This document shows positions 16,835 through 25,838 of a stretch of 64,000 bases of DNA, in pieces (position 1 is the first letter of the stretch; each line of letters starts with the position of its first letter). Source of the stretch: Streptomyces alboflavus (lineage in GTDB: Bacteria; Actinomycetota; Actinomycetes; Streptomycetales; Streptomycetaceae); contig NZ_JNXT01000014.1 of assembly GCF_000716675.1 (NCBI RefSeq), positions 1 to 64,000 of the forward strand, written 5' to 3'. A model generated the notes under the pieces. It ran no database searches, had not been told where the DNA came from, and saw nothing but the letters and a program-made list of their open reading frames with translations. Made by a program: the position numbers and the translations under genes.

Positions 16835-17883
16835 CGGGGTGTCCCTTTCGAGATGGAGGTGGAAGCGGGGGTGGAGGTGGAAGCAGGGGCGGAGGTGGAA
16901 CCGGGTGCGGTCGCACGGGTGGAAGGGGAAGGGGGTACGGAACCCGGGCCCGAGCCGGGTGGGGTGTCGCGTGCCCGCCGTGACGGCGGAAGCTGCCCCG
17001 CGACGATCGCCGCGAGCGAGAGCCCGAACCCCACGAGCTGGACCGGGCCCAGCGTCTGCCCGAGGACGGCGGCCCCGAGCACGGCGGCCACCAGCGGCGA
17101 CAGCAGTGCGAGCACCGCCACGGACGTGACGGGCAGGCTGGTGACACCGCGGAACCACAGGACGAAGGTGATCAGGCCGCCGACCAGACCCAGCCAGAGG
17201 TAGCCGAGCACGGCGGGCAGGTCGACCGCGGGCGGCGCCCCCTCGGCGAGGAAGGTGAGGGGCAGCAGGAACAGTCCGCCGGCGGCGAGTTGCCAGCCCG
17301 CGAAGGCGGTGGGGCCGACCCCGGCGGGCCGCCCCCAGCGCTTGGTGAGCGTCACACCGAGCGCCATGGTGGCCGCTCCGCCGAGTCCCGCCACCACGCC
17401 GACGGCGTCGAACCCGGCGTTCGGCCTGATGACGACCAGGCCGACGCCCACGGCACCGACGACGCCCCAGAGGAAGCGCCGGGCGGAGGGGCTCTCGTGC
17501 AGGACCGTCACAGCCAGGACGGCGACCATGAGGGGGGACGCCGCGGCCAGGGTGGCGGCGACGCCTCCCGGCAGGCGTTCGGCGGCGACGAAAAGCAGCG
17601 GGAAGAGCAGACCGATGTTCAGGACGCCCAGCACGGCGGCCTTCCCCCACCACGCCCCGCGCGGCAGCGTCCGGGCCACCGCGAGCGCGACGAGCCCGGC
17701 GGGCAGCGCGCGCAGCAGCCCCGCGAACAGGGGGTGCCCCTGCGGCAGCAGCTCGGTCGTCACGACGTAGGTCGTGCCCCACACGGCGGGAGCGAGCGCC
17801 GTCAGGGCGGTGCGGGGCAGATTCCCTCGCAGTGCACCCGCGCCGGCCACGCCGGAACCCCTCGGTGCTCCAGTACTTGTCAT
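16831..17883 (-). CDS. EamA/DMT-family transporter
   Basis: 350 residues with ten predicted membrane helices in two EamA repeats, the fold of drug/metabolite exporters. The first repeat has APAVWGTTYVVTTELLPQG, the second has LLSPLVAAVLGAAVLGQTL. The ATG at 17883 is preferred over an upstream in-frame start 39 bases away because that would overlap the control region shared with the divergent LysR gene. The C-terminal tail is disordered and built from three six-residue repeats encoded by an 18-bp tandem repeat. A LysR gene diverges from it and probably controls it. Confidence 0.88.
   Translation of the reverse strand: MTSTGAPRGSGVAGAGALRGNLPRTALTALAPAVWGTTYVVTTELLPQGHPLFAGLLRALPAGLVALAVARTLPRGAWWGKAAVLGVLNIGLLFPLLFVAAERLPGGVAATLAAASPLMVAVLAVTVLHESPSARRFLWGVVGAVGVGLVVIRPNAGFDAVGVVAGLGGAATMALGVTLTKRWGRPAGVGPTAFAGWQLAAGGLFLLPLTFLAEGAPPAVDLPAVLGYLWLGLVGGLITFVLWFRGVTSLPVTSVAVLALLSPLVAAVLGAAVLGQTLGPVQLVGFGLSLAAIVAGQLPPSRRARDTPPGSGPGSVPPSPSTRATAPGSTSAPASTSTPASTSISKGTPR
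16855..16908. repeat. Three 18-bp tandem repeats inside the EamA gene tail
   Basis: Units 16855-16872, 16873-16890 and 16891-16908 share the core GGAGGTGGAA and differ at a few bases. On the coding strand they give APGSTS, APASTS and TPASTS. Reading frame is kept by the unit length, so copy-number change would only lengthen or shorten the cytosolic tail. Confidence 0.85.
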
Positions 17884-17940
17884 ACCCGTAGCCTCGCCCG
17901 ACGCGATCAATGAGTCCAACACATGTTTGTCAGCTCATCG

Positions 17941-17955
17941 ATCTTGATACAAGAT
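17941..17955. promoter_or_regulatory. LysR-type box
   Basis: ATCTTGATACAAGAT is a T-N11-A palindrome with perfect six-base arms. It lies nine bases before the LysR ATG and 58 bases from the divergent EamA start, the classical place for a LysR protein to repress itself and control its neighbour. Confidence 0.7.
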
Positions 17956-17963
17956 AGATCACC

Positions 17964-18854
17964 ATGGAGCTCCAGCAGATGCGGTACGTCGTCGCCGTCG
18001 CCGAGACGAACAGCTTCACCCGGGCCGCCGAGCGGTGCCTGGTCGTCCAGTCCGCCCTCAGCCACCAGATCGCCCGCCTGGAGAAGGAGTTGGGCGCACG
18101 GCTCTTCGAGCGCACCAGCCGCCGGGTGCGGCTGACCCCGGCCGGCGCGGCGTTTCTCCCGGCCGCCCGCCAGTGCCTGGACGCGGCGGAGCGGGCCGCG
18201 GCCGAGGTCGCGGCGGCGGTGGGGGAGGTACGCGGACGGCTCGCCGTGGGCCTGATCCCCACCGTCGCCGCGGTCGATGTCCCGGGCGCGCTGCGGGACT
18301 TCCGCCGCCGGTACCCGCAGGTGCGGATCAGCCTGCGCGTGGGCGCGAGCGACGACCTCATCGAGCAGGTCAGGGAGGGCGCCCTCGACGTGGCCTTCCT
18401 CGGTCTGCCGACGACGGCGCGGCCCCAGGGCGTCGCGGCCCACGAACTCGCCCGCGACCGGCTCGTCGCCGTGGTCGCCCCCGACCACCCCCTCGCCGGT
18501 CAGGCGTCGGTCGGCCTGCGCAGGCTCGCCACCGAGGTGTTCGTGGACCTCCCGGCGGGCACGGCCGGACGCCTCCAGTCCGACCAGGCCTTCGCGGCCG
18601 CCGGTCTCAGCCGGGACGTCGCCTTCGAGGTGACGGCCGCCGACTACATGACCCGCCTCGTCGCACCCGGCCTCGGCATCGCCATGCTCCCCTCCGCCTA
18701 CGCGCCCCAGCTCACCGGCGTCACCACCGTCGAGGTCGCCGACGCACCGGCCCGCGTCGAGTACGTCATCTGGAGCCGCCACAGCCGCACACCGGCGGCG
18801 GCCGCCTTCCTCGCCGTCCTCGACATCCCGACCGGGGACGCACCCGACGCCTGA
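17964..18854 (+). CDS. LysR-family transcriptional regulator
   Basis: 296 residues. The N-terminal winged helix has the family pattern MELQQMRYVVAVAETNSFTR then AAERCLVVQSALSHQIARLE; the rest is the two-lobed effector-binding domain. It diverges from the EamA/NAD(P)-binding operon with a clear LysR box between them, so it most likely controls that operon in answer to a small molecule. No Shine-Dalgarno sequence is visible; the box overlaps the expected promoter. Confidence 0.92.
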   Translation: MELQQMRYVVAVAETNSFTRAAERCLVVQSALSHQIARLEKELGARLFERTSRRVRLTPAGAAFLPAARQCLDAAERAAAEVAAAVGEVRGRLAVGLIPTVAAVDVPGALRDFRRRYPQVRISLRVGASDDLIEQVREGALDVAFLGLPTTARPQGVAAHELARDRLVAVVAPDHPLAGQASVGLRRLATEVFVDLPAGTAGRLQSDQAFAAAGLSRDVAFEVTAADYMTRLVAPGLGIAMLPSAYAPQLTGVTTVEVADAPARVEYVIWSRHSRTPAAAAFLAVLDIPTGDAPDA

Positions 18855-18873
18855 CGCGCCCCCGGTACGGCCA

Positions 18874-19527
18874 TCAGTCGCCGCCGCCCGAGCCCCCACC
18901 GCAGCCGAAACCTCCGCCCGAGCCGCCCGAACCGCCGCTCGAACCACCGCAGTCGCCCCCGCCGCCGCCCGAGTCCGTGTCGCGGTCGAGGGCGTGCCCC
19001 AGCCGGACCATGGCCCGGCCGAGCCCCGAGGGAGCCGGAGCCGCACTGATGACGCCCTGCCGCACCGGCCCGTCCGGCAGGACCGCGGCACCGGCGAAGA
19101 CGTACGCGGGAAAGCTCCCGTCCCGCTCGGCCGCCGCGAGCAGCCGTCGGCCCGCGAGGGTCGGGCGGCCGCGCGCCCCGGCCACGAGCCCCTCGTCGGC
19201 GAGGCGCAGGACGAGGGCGTCGATCTCCGGTGAGCGCGTCAGGATGGCCCGCAGCCGGGTGATACCCCTGCTCCCTTCGGGCGGGCACGCCGCGAGCAGG
19301 GCCCGCTCGACCGGGTGCGCGGGCGGCGGCGCGCCCTGGCGGCCGCGTTCGGCCGCGCCCACCGCCCGTACCCGCGACGCCCGCACCACCACGAGCCCGC
19401 GCTCCGCCAGCGCGATCACCGCGCTGTCCACCACTCGCGGCACCCCACCGGCCAGACAGGCCACGTCGTAGACGTCCAGAGCCGGGGACTCCCCCGCCGC
19501 CGTGGACCGCCGGAACCGCATCCGCAT
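18874..19527 (-). CDS. TIGR04222-like protein with Gly/Ser/Cys-rich tail
   Basis: 217 residues. The segment LDVYDVACLAGGVPRVVDSA and the following ALAERGLVVV match the N-terminal part of the TIGR04222 group, whose members usually carry membrane helices; none is evident here. The last 30 residues are a run of Gly and Ser with three Cys, as seen at the end of several relatives. The ATG at 19527 has AGGGGG about 8 bases upstream; a longer frame starts with GTG and lacks a ribosome site. Function unknown. Confidence 0.68.
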   Translation of the reverse strand: MRMRFRRSTAAGESPALDVYDVACLAGGVPRVVDSAVIALAERGLVVVRASRVRAVGAAERGRQGAPPPAHPVERALLAACPPEGSRGITRLRAILTRSPEIDALVLRLADEGLVAGARGRPTLAGRRLLAAAERDGSFPAYVFAGAAVLPDGPVRQGVISAAPAPSGLGRAMVRLGHALDRDTDSGGGGGDCGGSSGGSGGSGGGFGCGGGSGGGD

Positions 19528-19769
19528 ACCGACCACCCCCTGGAGCACCGCACTTGACGGCAGTGTCACCGTGCCGCGCAGACCGCAACCCCCGGGCCCC
19601 GCGCTTCAGAGGAACACTTGAGCTTCCCGCACGGGCGGCCGGGCCGGGCCGCGCACCACCGGGCAAACCCGTCCCAAAAGCCTGTTGACTCCCCAGGCGG
19701 CCCAGGCGGAAAGTACCGCTGACCGGCTTGTCATGTTCTTGTCCACACCCCTCCGACAAGAGGTGAGCC

Positions 19770-21836
19770 TTGTTCCTCCGCCGCACACCCATACGACGCG
19801 CAAGAACGACGCACCCCCGAGCCCGCCGCGCAGGCCTCCTCACCGCGCTCCTGGCCCTCGTCCTCTCCCCGCTGGCCGCCGTGCCCGCCCAGGCGAACCC
19901 CGAGCCGTCCGGCAGCCGTCCGCTCGTCCGGCCGATCGACCCGCAGCGCTGGCAGAACCCCGACGACATGACGTGGGCCGACTACCGGTCCGTCCCCGGC
20001 ACCGACTGGGCGAACCCCGATCTGGAGCCGACGAAGCGGACCTTCAAGGGCGCCCTGGTCCTTCTCGACTACCCCGACGAGGAGTTCACGGTCAGCAAAC
20101 CGGCGGGATCAAGCCTGTTCGGCAATCCGCAGCCCAGCGCCTCGAACGTGCCGCGCAGCCAACTGCCTCCGTTCTACCGCGACTTCCTCAACAAGCCGGG
20201 CACGCTCAACCGCGGCCACACCATCAACGAGTACTGGATGGAGGACTCCGGCGGCCGCATCGGCGTCGACCTGACGTCCTTCGGCGTCTACCGCATGCCG
20301 CACAAGTCGTTCCAGTACGGCATCGAGCCCCAGATGAACCCGGGCGCCTGCCCGACCGGCTTCAGCTGCGGCAAGGACATCCGCGCCGACGGCAAGGCGG
20401 CCTGGGTCGCCGACGCGGGCGAGGCCGAGACCGCGAAGTACGACTTCGTCTTCTACCTCACCGCCGGGCAGGACGAGTCGTCCGTCTGGCAGGAGTTCGG
20501 GCAGATGAAGTTCGCGTCCCCGCAGGGCGTGCCGGCGAAGTGGGGGCCGCCCGCGCCCATCAGCACCGGGGGCAACGCCGCCAACACCCGCTATGTGCCC
20601 TGGACTTCATGGGCGGCGGCCGCCCGGATCTGGCCGAACGCCTCCGGCGGCTCGTCCACCCAGGCCGAGAGCTCCGGCATGGCCGTGTACGCCCATGAGC
20701 TGAGCCACATCCTCGGCATCGCCGACAACTACAACAACCCCTACGGCACTCCGATGCGCCGCGCCTACACCGGCATCTGGAGCATGCTCTCGCGCGGGTC
20801 CTTCAACGGCCCCGGCGGCCCGCACACCCGCTGGCAGATCCCGGCCGCCAACGGCGCGTCCATGGGCTCCCAGCACATCCTGCGCGACAAGCTGAAGCTC
20901 GGCATCGTCGACGAGAAGAACGTGCTGCGCCTGGACCGCGACGCGCTCAAGGACTCCGGCACGGTCGTCGCCCGCGTCACCGCACGCTCCGCGCCGCCCG
21001 GCGACAAGGGGCTCAGCGGCGTCAACATCGCCATGAACCGCGATCTGTCGCCGTCCTGCGACCCCGCCACCGACCCCCTGTGCGACGGCGGCGGCTACGA
21101 CAACTACACCGTCGAGGTCGTCGACCGCATGGGCATGGACTCCTTCACGCCCGACAACGGCGTCCTGCTCAGCAAGACCAAGAACCAGGACCGCGCCCCG
21201 TTCGCCTGGGTCGTCGACTCCCACCCCGAAGACATCGACATGGTCGACTTCAAGCGCCCCGACGGCACCCCACAGAAGATCACCATGGGCGACTACCGGC
21301 AGCTCAGCGACGCGCTCCTGCACGCCGGAGCCGACTCGGGCAGCGAGTACGAGTACGTCGACCGCGCCAACCGCCTGCACTTCTACGTCCTGGACCTGCA
21401 CCGCACCCGCGCCGGTGTGCTCTCCTACACCGTCGCCGTGAAGTCCCTGGACGGCGCGGGCCCGCAGCGCCGTGGCGCCGACCTGAGCCGCGGCCACGCC
21501 AAGGGCGACCCCGACCGCCGGGCCGTGTGCAGCTTCGACCTGGACAACACGGGGCGGACGAAGGCCCCGCGGTCCGGACACCCGGAGAGCCCTGACGGCA
21601 TGGACAAGTACCTGGACTCCGACGTCTACCGGCTCACCGCCACGTCCTCCGCCCGCGGCTGGTCGGCCTGGCTGCCCAACCGCCTCACCACCGCGAAGGC
21701 GGGCGGCTCCGTCGAGGTCGACGTCGCCGTCAAGGCGAGGCCGGGCGCCGAGCGGCACAACCGCGTCACGCTCACCGCCCGGTCGGAGAGCGACCCGGGC
21801 AAGACCGCGAAGGCCGTCTGCAAGCTCAGGAGGTAG
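19770..21836 (+). CDS. Secreted M6-like metalloprotease
   Basis: 688 residues from a TTG start with AGGTG upstream. A long signal peptide with several Arg (twin-Arg pairs near residues 9-20) and a hydrophobic core to about residue 38 ends in AVPAQA. The zinc-binding HELSH is at 309-313, inside AVYAHELSHILGIADNYNNP, the pattern of M6 (immune inhibitor A-type) peptidases. The C-terminal half, after about residue 390, is beta-rich and probably a binding or prodomain-like region. Extracellular protein degradation is the likely role. The high Arg content could mean Tat export, but no strict twin-Arg consensus is seen. Confidence 0.85.
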   Translation: MFLRRTPIRRARTTHPRARRAGLLTALLALVLSPLAAVPAQANPEPSGSRPLVRPIDPQRWQNPDDMTWADYRSVPGTDWANPDLEPTKRTFKGALVLLDYPDEEFTVSKPAGSSLFGNPQPSASNVPRSQLPPFYRDFLNKPGTLNRGHTINEYWMEDSGGRIGVDLTSFGVYRMPHKSFQYGIEPQMNPGACPTGFSCGKDIRADGKAAWVADAGEAETAKYDFVFYLTAGQDESSVWQEFGQMKFASPQGVPAKWGPPAPISTGGNAANTRYVPWTSWAAAARIWPNASGGSSTQAESSGMAVYAHELSHILGIADNYNNPYGTPMRRAYTGIWSMLSRGSFNGPGGPHTRWQIPAANGASMGSQHILRDKLKLGIVDEKNVLRLDRDALKDSGTVVARVTARSAPPGDKGLSGVNIAMNRDLSPSCDPATDPLCDGGGYDNYTVEVVDRMGMDSFTPDNGVLLSKTKNQDRAPFAWVVDSHPEDIDMVDFKRPDGTPQKITMGDYRQLSDALLHAGADSGSEYEYVDRANRLHFYVLDLHRTRAGVLSYTVAVKSLDGAGPQRRGADLSRGHAKGDPDRRAVCSFDLDNTGRTKAPRSGHPESPDGMDKYLDSDVYRLTATSSARGWSAWLPNRLTTAKAGGSVEVDVAVKARPGAERHNRVTLTARSESDPGKTAKAVCKLRR

Positions 21837-21961
21837 CGGCGGGGGCGGTCGGCCACCACGGCGTGGCGGGCCGCCCCTGGCGTGCGCGTGGCCGTCGTCA
21901 CCCCTCACAACCGGCTCCCTCGCCGCCCGTTCCTCCTAGGCTTACGCCTGGAAAGGTGGGA

Positions 21962-22495
21962 ATGATGGACATACCAAACGTCGTCGGGGACTGGCAGGAG
22001 TATCAGTCACAGGAGTGGGCCGGGCTGCGCGTCCGCGTGCACCACCTCCGCAAGGCCACACCGCAGCGCGGGCGCGACGAGGACGCCAAGGGCCTGACGT
22101 ACGTCGCGTTCGACGTCACCCTCGACAACCGCGGCTCCACCTACTTCACCATCGACCTGCACGATCACCCGCGCCACTACGACGTCCGCGTCGGCAGGGA
22201 CGGACACGGCGCGTTCGTCGACGAGTTCGGCGGAGCCGTGATCCGTGACTTCAACCTGTATCCGCAGCGACGCGTCACGGCCACGCTGTACGCCGCGGCG
22301 CCCGCCTCGAAGCTGAGGCAACTCGACATCCAGATCAGTCCGGCGGTCGACGACGAGCCCGCGTTCGGGTACGTGTGGTCCGGCGGTCTCGGCGTCCACG
22401 AGGGCTCCACGCGCACCGGCGGCCGCGCCTCGTCCGCCAAGACCGGCGTGGCCAGCGAAGTGGAGCGGTTCCTCCAGGACAGCTCGGGCGACTGA
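21962..22495 (+). CDS. Conserved hypothetical beta-rich protein
   Basis: 177 residues, starting MMDIPNVVGDWQEYQSQEW, without signal peptide or helix. The centre (TYVAFDVTLDNRGSTYFTID) has alternating hydrophobic residues and resembles immunoglobulin-like DUF4352 domains, which are usually on the cell surface; here the protein lacks an export signal. AAGG stands about 8 bases before the first of two adjacent ATGs. I do not recognise the family with confidence. The gene is followed by a very strong hairpin shared with the converging secreted-protein gene. Confidence 0.7.
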   Translation: MMDIPNVVGDWQEYQSQEWAGLRVRVHHLRKATPQRGRDEDAKGLTYVAFDVTLDNRGSTYFTIDLHDHPRHYDVRVGRDGHGAFVDEFGGAVIRDFNLYPQRRVTATLYAAAPASKLRQLDIQISPAVDDEPAFGYVWSGGLGVHEGSTRTGGRASSAKTGVASEVERFLQDSSGD

Positions 22496-22513
22496 GCCGG
22501 AGCCGGAACGCGG

Positions 22514-22556
22514 CCGGGCCCGGCCGGCACAGTCTCGCTGTGCCGGCCGGGCCCGG
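22514..22556. terminator. 19-bp perfect hairpin between converging genes
   Basis: Stem 22514-22532 pairs with 22538-22556 without mismatch, loop TCTCG. It lies 18 bases after the plus-strand gene stop and 31 bases beyond the end of the minus-strand gene, so it can terminate both. Confidence 0.85.
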
Positions 22557-22587
22557 TGGCACCTGTCAGCGGGTGCCGGTCACCCCG

Positions 22588-22974
22588 TCAGTTGGTGAGG
22601 GTGACGCAGGGCAGGCCCACGCTCGCACCACCGCGGAAGCCCTCCGCGCACAGCCGGGTGCCCGCGGGGAAGTGGCGCTGGGGGTAGGCCTGGTCGCGGT
22701 ACGTCCTGAACTTGGCCACGTCCTCCACCTTGGTGCTGGCCGACCAGCCGTTGGTGGTCCACACGCGCGCGGAGATGCGGTTCGGCTGGTTGGTGTTGGT
22801 GACCGACACCTCGACCCGGCCGAGGTAGGTGCCCGAGTCGTACGTCTCGATGCAGACGGAGTGGTTGCACCACTTGCCGTCGGCCACGGCAGAGGGCCCC
22901 GCGACGATGACGCAGCCGAGCGCGGCGACCACGGCTCCGACTCCGGCGGCGACCTTCTTGGTGAGCTGGTACAT
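22588..22974 (-). CDS. Small secreted protein with four cysteines
   Basis: 128 residues. A signal peptide (residues 1-31: KK near the start, Ala/Val core, cleavage near SAVADG) leaves a mature protein of about 97 residues with four Cys (WCNHSVC near the start, RLC and LPC near the end), suggesting two disulfides. AAGGAG is 8 bases before the ATG. The mature part contains VEVSVTNTNQPNRISARVWT, beta-rich in character. The family is not recognised; an extracellular structural or antimicrobial-like role is possible but unsupported. Confidence 0.78.
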   Translation of the reverse strand: MYQLTKKVAAGVGAVVAALGCVIVAGPSAVADGKWCNHSVCIETYDSGTYLGRVEVSVTNTNQPNRISARVWTTNGWSASTKVEDVAKFRTYRDQAYPQRHFPAGTRLCAEGFRGGASVGLPCVTLTN

Positions 22975-23169
22975 GCTGAGCACTCCTTCGAGCGTGTCCC
23001 TCATGGCCCCGCGGCGAGGCACTGGGAGCTGACGATTCGGGTCCCTCTGAACGGGCCCGCACCGGTCCGATGTCGCCGGACAGGGGCGGCCCAGGCAGAC
23101 CAACGCGGGGCAAGATCATGAGTTACGCCGGTGTCCCTCTTGGGAGCGGCGGTCGCCCCGGGAACGCGA

Positions 23170-23203
23170 CGGAGCCCGGTCGACCGAGGTCGACCGGGCT
23201 CCG
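23170..23203 (-). terminator. 15-bp hairpin after the basic secreted-protein gene
   Basis: A perfect 15-bp stem (23170-23184 with 23189-23203) with loop CGAG, 54 bases beyond the stop of the minus-strand gene at 23258, in the right orientation to end its transcript. Confidence 0.75.
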
Positions 23204-23257
23204 CTTCACATCGTCAGGAGGTCAGGGGCCGGGCCCCGGCCCTCCTCGGGTCTGAGG

Positions 23258-23761
23258 TCAGCGACCCCAGGTGCCCTGGTTCACCGCGCAGTTCCAGCCG
23301 TTGCCACGGACCGAGAACTTCACCTTGTACGAACGGGTGCTCAGCAGCCGCGAGCGCACCTGGACGCCGAGGCTGGCCTTCTTCTTCAAGGTCTTGGTGT
23401 GGACGGAAACGGTCCTCGACGTCTTGCGCGTGACCTTGCCGCCCTTCGCCTTGGCGCTGCCGAAGCGAATGTTCTTCACGTTGGTCACCGTGAAGGTGAC
23501 CTTCTTGAAGCTCTTGGTGCTCTTGTTCTTCAGGCCGAAGTACAGGCCGTTGCCCGTGACCCAGCCGTTCGAGTTGGTGTAGAACCTCGACGTGTAGACG
23601 ATGTCGATCGGGCAGGCGGCGCTCCGCGGCGCGACCTTGGACGCGGTGGGAGCGGCCTTCGGCCCCTCGGACGCGGACGCGGCACCGGCCAGACCGAGCT
23701 GAGCGGCAGTGATGGCCCCGGCGGTGGCCAGGACGGCGGCGGACGTGCGCATGCGGTTCAC
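23258..23761 (-). CDS. Secreted basic protein, family not recognised
   Basis: 167 residues from a GTG start with GAAGAGG about 10 bases upstream; an ATG three codons later is an alternative. A signal peptide ends near GAASAS. The mature part begins with a short Ala/Pro linker, then a strongly basic beta-rich domain (FKKVTFTVTNVKNIRF, many Lys and Arg) with two Cys, one near the domain start and one in NGWNCAVNQGTWGR at the end, which may pair. It lies behind the other small secreted gene but has its own terminator. Exported, role unknown. Confidence 0.75.
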   Translation of the reverse strand: MNRMRTSAAVLATAGAITAAQLGLAGAASASEGPKAAPTASKVAPRSAACPIDIVYTSRFYTNSNGWVTGNGLYFGLKNKSTKSFKKVTFTVTNVKNIRFGSAKAKGGKVTRKTSRTVSVHTKTLKKKASLGVQVRSRLLSTRSYKVKFSVRGNGWNCAVNQGTWGR

Positions 23762-24241
23762 TACGGTGTTACCTCTTCCCCCTGTGGCCCCTTGTGGGAC
23801 CGACTGACAGCACAATGCGATGCGTTCGCGCCGGACGATTCACGTCCCTGCGGCGCGCCCCGTATTCCTAGCACGAGGACGACACAGGAGAACAAGTCAG
23901 CCAGCGCGTCTCCGCGGCACCGTGACAGAAGCCGGACAATCGTAAGGCATTCCGAGGTGTACTCCGGAACGGGTTCCGGAAGGGCCCTTTCCAGGGTGAT
24001 TCCGGTGAACTCCCGGGGTCGCCCTCCGCGGGCCTTTCCTTCCCGGAGCCCTCCATTCCGCGTCTGGACACGTTCACGGAATTCGATTGCAGTGGCTAAT
24101 TCTCGCCCCTCGCGGGGGCGTCGGGCATGGCTTGACTGCGTCGTCACGGGGGCCACTGTGGCGGGTGCAATGGACGGGTGCACGGGAACGGACCTGTCCG
24201 CGCGGGCCCCGGCGGCCCGCACCTGCTCGGAGGAGACCGTC
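23762..24241. other. 480-base intergenic control region
   Basis: The gap separates the divergent secreted-protein gene and the methyltransferase gene. No frame has protein-like content. Its right half is less GC-rich than its surroundings (a TTCGATTGCAGTGGCTAATT stretch near 24082), and a TTGACT at 24133-24138 could serve as a -35 for the methyltransferase, but no convincing -10 partner is found. Confidence 0.4.
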
Positions 24242-25144
24242 TTGGCGACGAACCCGACCACGAACGCGCCCGGCGCGCACGGCACTTCGCACCCCACCCC
24301 CGACGACGTCGGGGCGATGTACGACCAGTTCGGCGACCTGCTCGCCATGACGCTCGGGTCGACGGCCGTGCACATCGGCATGTTCGTGCCGCACGGCGAG
24401 CCCGCGCCCGTCACGTCCCTCGTCGACCTCGCCGACCTCGCGCAGGACCGGCAGACCGAGTTCCTCATCGACACGCTCCACGGAGCCGTCGGCGGCACGC
24501 GGGCCCCGCACTTCCTGGACATCGGCTGCGGCACCGGCGGCCCCGCGCTGCGCCTCGCCGAGCGCACCGGCGGCCGGGTCTCCGCCATCACCGTCAGCAA
24601 GACCCAGCTGGTCCGGTGCGAGGACCGGCGCCGCGGGCACCCGGCGGGCGAGCGCGTCGACTTCGCGTACGGCAACGCCATGGAGCTCGGCCACCCCGAC
24701 GCGTCGTTCGACGCCGCCTGGTCGATCGACTGCGTGCCCCATCTGTCCGACCGGCCCGCCGCCCTGCGCGAGGCCCTGCGGGTGCTGAGGCCGGGCGGGC
24801 ACCTGCTGTTCACCGAGTTCGCGCTGCGCGGCACCCCCACCGAGGAGGAGTCGGCCGCGTACACGCGGCTGTGGACCTGTCCGCCGCTGCGGCCCTTCTC
24901 CGCCCTCGTCGGCGAGATCGAGGAGACCGGCTTCCGGATCGCGCGGGTGCAGGACATGACGGCCAACGCCGTGCTCTGCTCCGAGCTGATGTCGACCTTG
25001 TACCAGGACCGGCGCGCGGAGATCGAGGAGCGCTTCGGCAAGGAGGCGCTGACCCACACCGACCCGCTGATGGGTCCCTACCGTTCCTTCTGCCGGGACC
25101 ACTTGGACTACCACCTGGTGCTGCTGCGCAAGCCGGAGGCGTAG
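24242..25144 (+). CDS. SAM-dependent methyltransferase (tocopherol/sugar O-methyltransferase-like)
   Basis: 300 residues. The TTG start has GGAGGAG 6-7 bases upstream. Motif I is FLDIGCGTGGPALRLAE, followed by AITVSKTQL, a pattern seen in small-molecule methyltransferases of the gamma-tocopherol and sugar O-methyltransferase groups, and LRVLRPGGHLLFTEFAL marks the later strand. The N-terminus has DVGAMYDQFGDLLAM, again typical of this group. Such enzymes often decorate natural products, but no biosynthetic cluster adjoins it. It converges on a hypothetical gene 33 bases away. Confidence 0.85.
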   Translation: MATNPTTNAPGAHGTSHPTPDDVGAMYDQFGDLLAMTLGSTAVHIGMFVPHGEPAPVTSLVDLADLAQDRQTEFLIDTLHGAVGGTRAPHFLDIGCGTGGPALRLAERTGGRVSAITVSKTQLVRCEDRRRGHPAGERVDFAYGNAMELGHPDASFDAAWSIDCVPHLSDRPAALREALRVLRPGGHLLFTEFALRGTPTEEESAAYTRLWTCPPLRPFSALVGEIEETGFRIARVQDMTANAVLCSELMSTLYQDRRAEIEERFGKEALTHTDPLMGPYRSFCRDHLDYHLVLLRKPEA

Positions 25145-25176
25145 CCCGGCGGCGCACCGGCCCGCCGTTCCAGCTC

Positions 25177-25731
25177 CTACGGCTGCCCGCAGGCGCCCGC
25201 CACCTCGTCGAACGTCTCGAGGAGGCCGAGGAACGCCTCCCTCCCCCAGGCGCCCACCGCCAGCGCGGCAGCCAGGACCGCGGCGCCGTGCGCGCACGCC
25301 GTGCCGTCCTCACCCCAGCCCCGCAGCCCGGTGTCGTCCCCCGCGGCCCAGGCCCGCACCGCCTGGGACACGGCGAGTTCGTGGTGGGGCGGCCCGGCGG
25401 CGGCGATCGCGTCGGCCGTGCGGACGACGTCCGACGGGGTGAGGGTGCGCGGGGCCGACAGGACGATGCCGACGACGAGGCGCAGGATGTCCCCGGTGAC
25501 GGAGGGCAGTTGGCGGGCCGCGGCGGGGTCCGCCCCGTCCAGGGCGGCGGCGACCCCGGCGGCGTCCTCGCGCGCGTAGGCACGGACGAGCGCGAGCCCG
25601 CGCCGCGCGGCCTCCCGGCCGGACGCCGCCCCGGGCAGGGTCGCGCCCCCTCCCGTCCCCGCCCCCGTCTCCTGCGGGTCTGCTTCCGACAGCGCCCCGT
25701 ACGGGTCCAGCTGTGAGCGGTACGACGCCAT
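25177..25731 (-). CDS. Hypothetical protein, helical
   Basis: 184 residues, soluble and mostly helical after a disordered Gly-rich first 35 residues. GAAAGGGG precedes the ATG. The middle contains REAARRGLALVRAYAREDAA and SVTGDILRLVVGIVLSA, regular amphipathic helices; a CAHGA segment is near the C-terminus. I do not recognise it. It diverges from the MerR gene, but the palindrome in the gap is placed for MerR rather than for this gene. Confidence 0.65.
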   Translation of the reverse strand: MASYRSQLDPYGALSEADPQETGAGTGGGATLPGAASGREAARRGLALVRAYAREDAAGVAAALDGADPAAARQLPSVTGDILRLVVGIVLSAPRTLTPSDVVRTADAIAAAGPPHHELAVSQAVRAWAAGDDTGLRGWGEDGTACAHGAAVLAAALAVGAWGREAFLGLLETFDEVAGACGQP

Positions 25732-25838
25732 GCCCAATCCCCTTTCACAGGACGTACTCCGATCCTGCAACCTGAAGTGCACTCGAGGTCAAATCGGGCC
25801 GCCGGGGCGCACCGAGACCGTTCCGGGGCGCGGCACCG

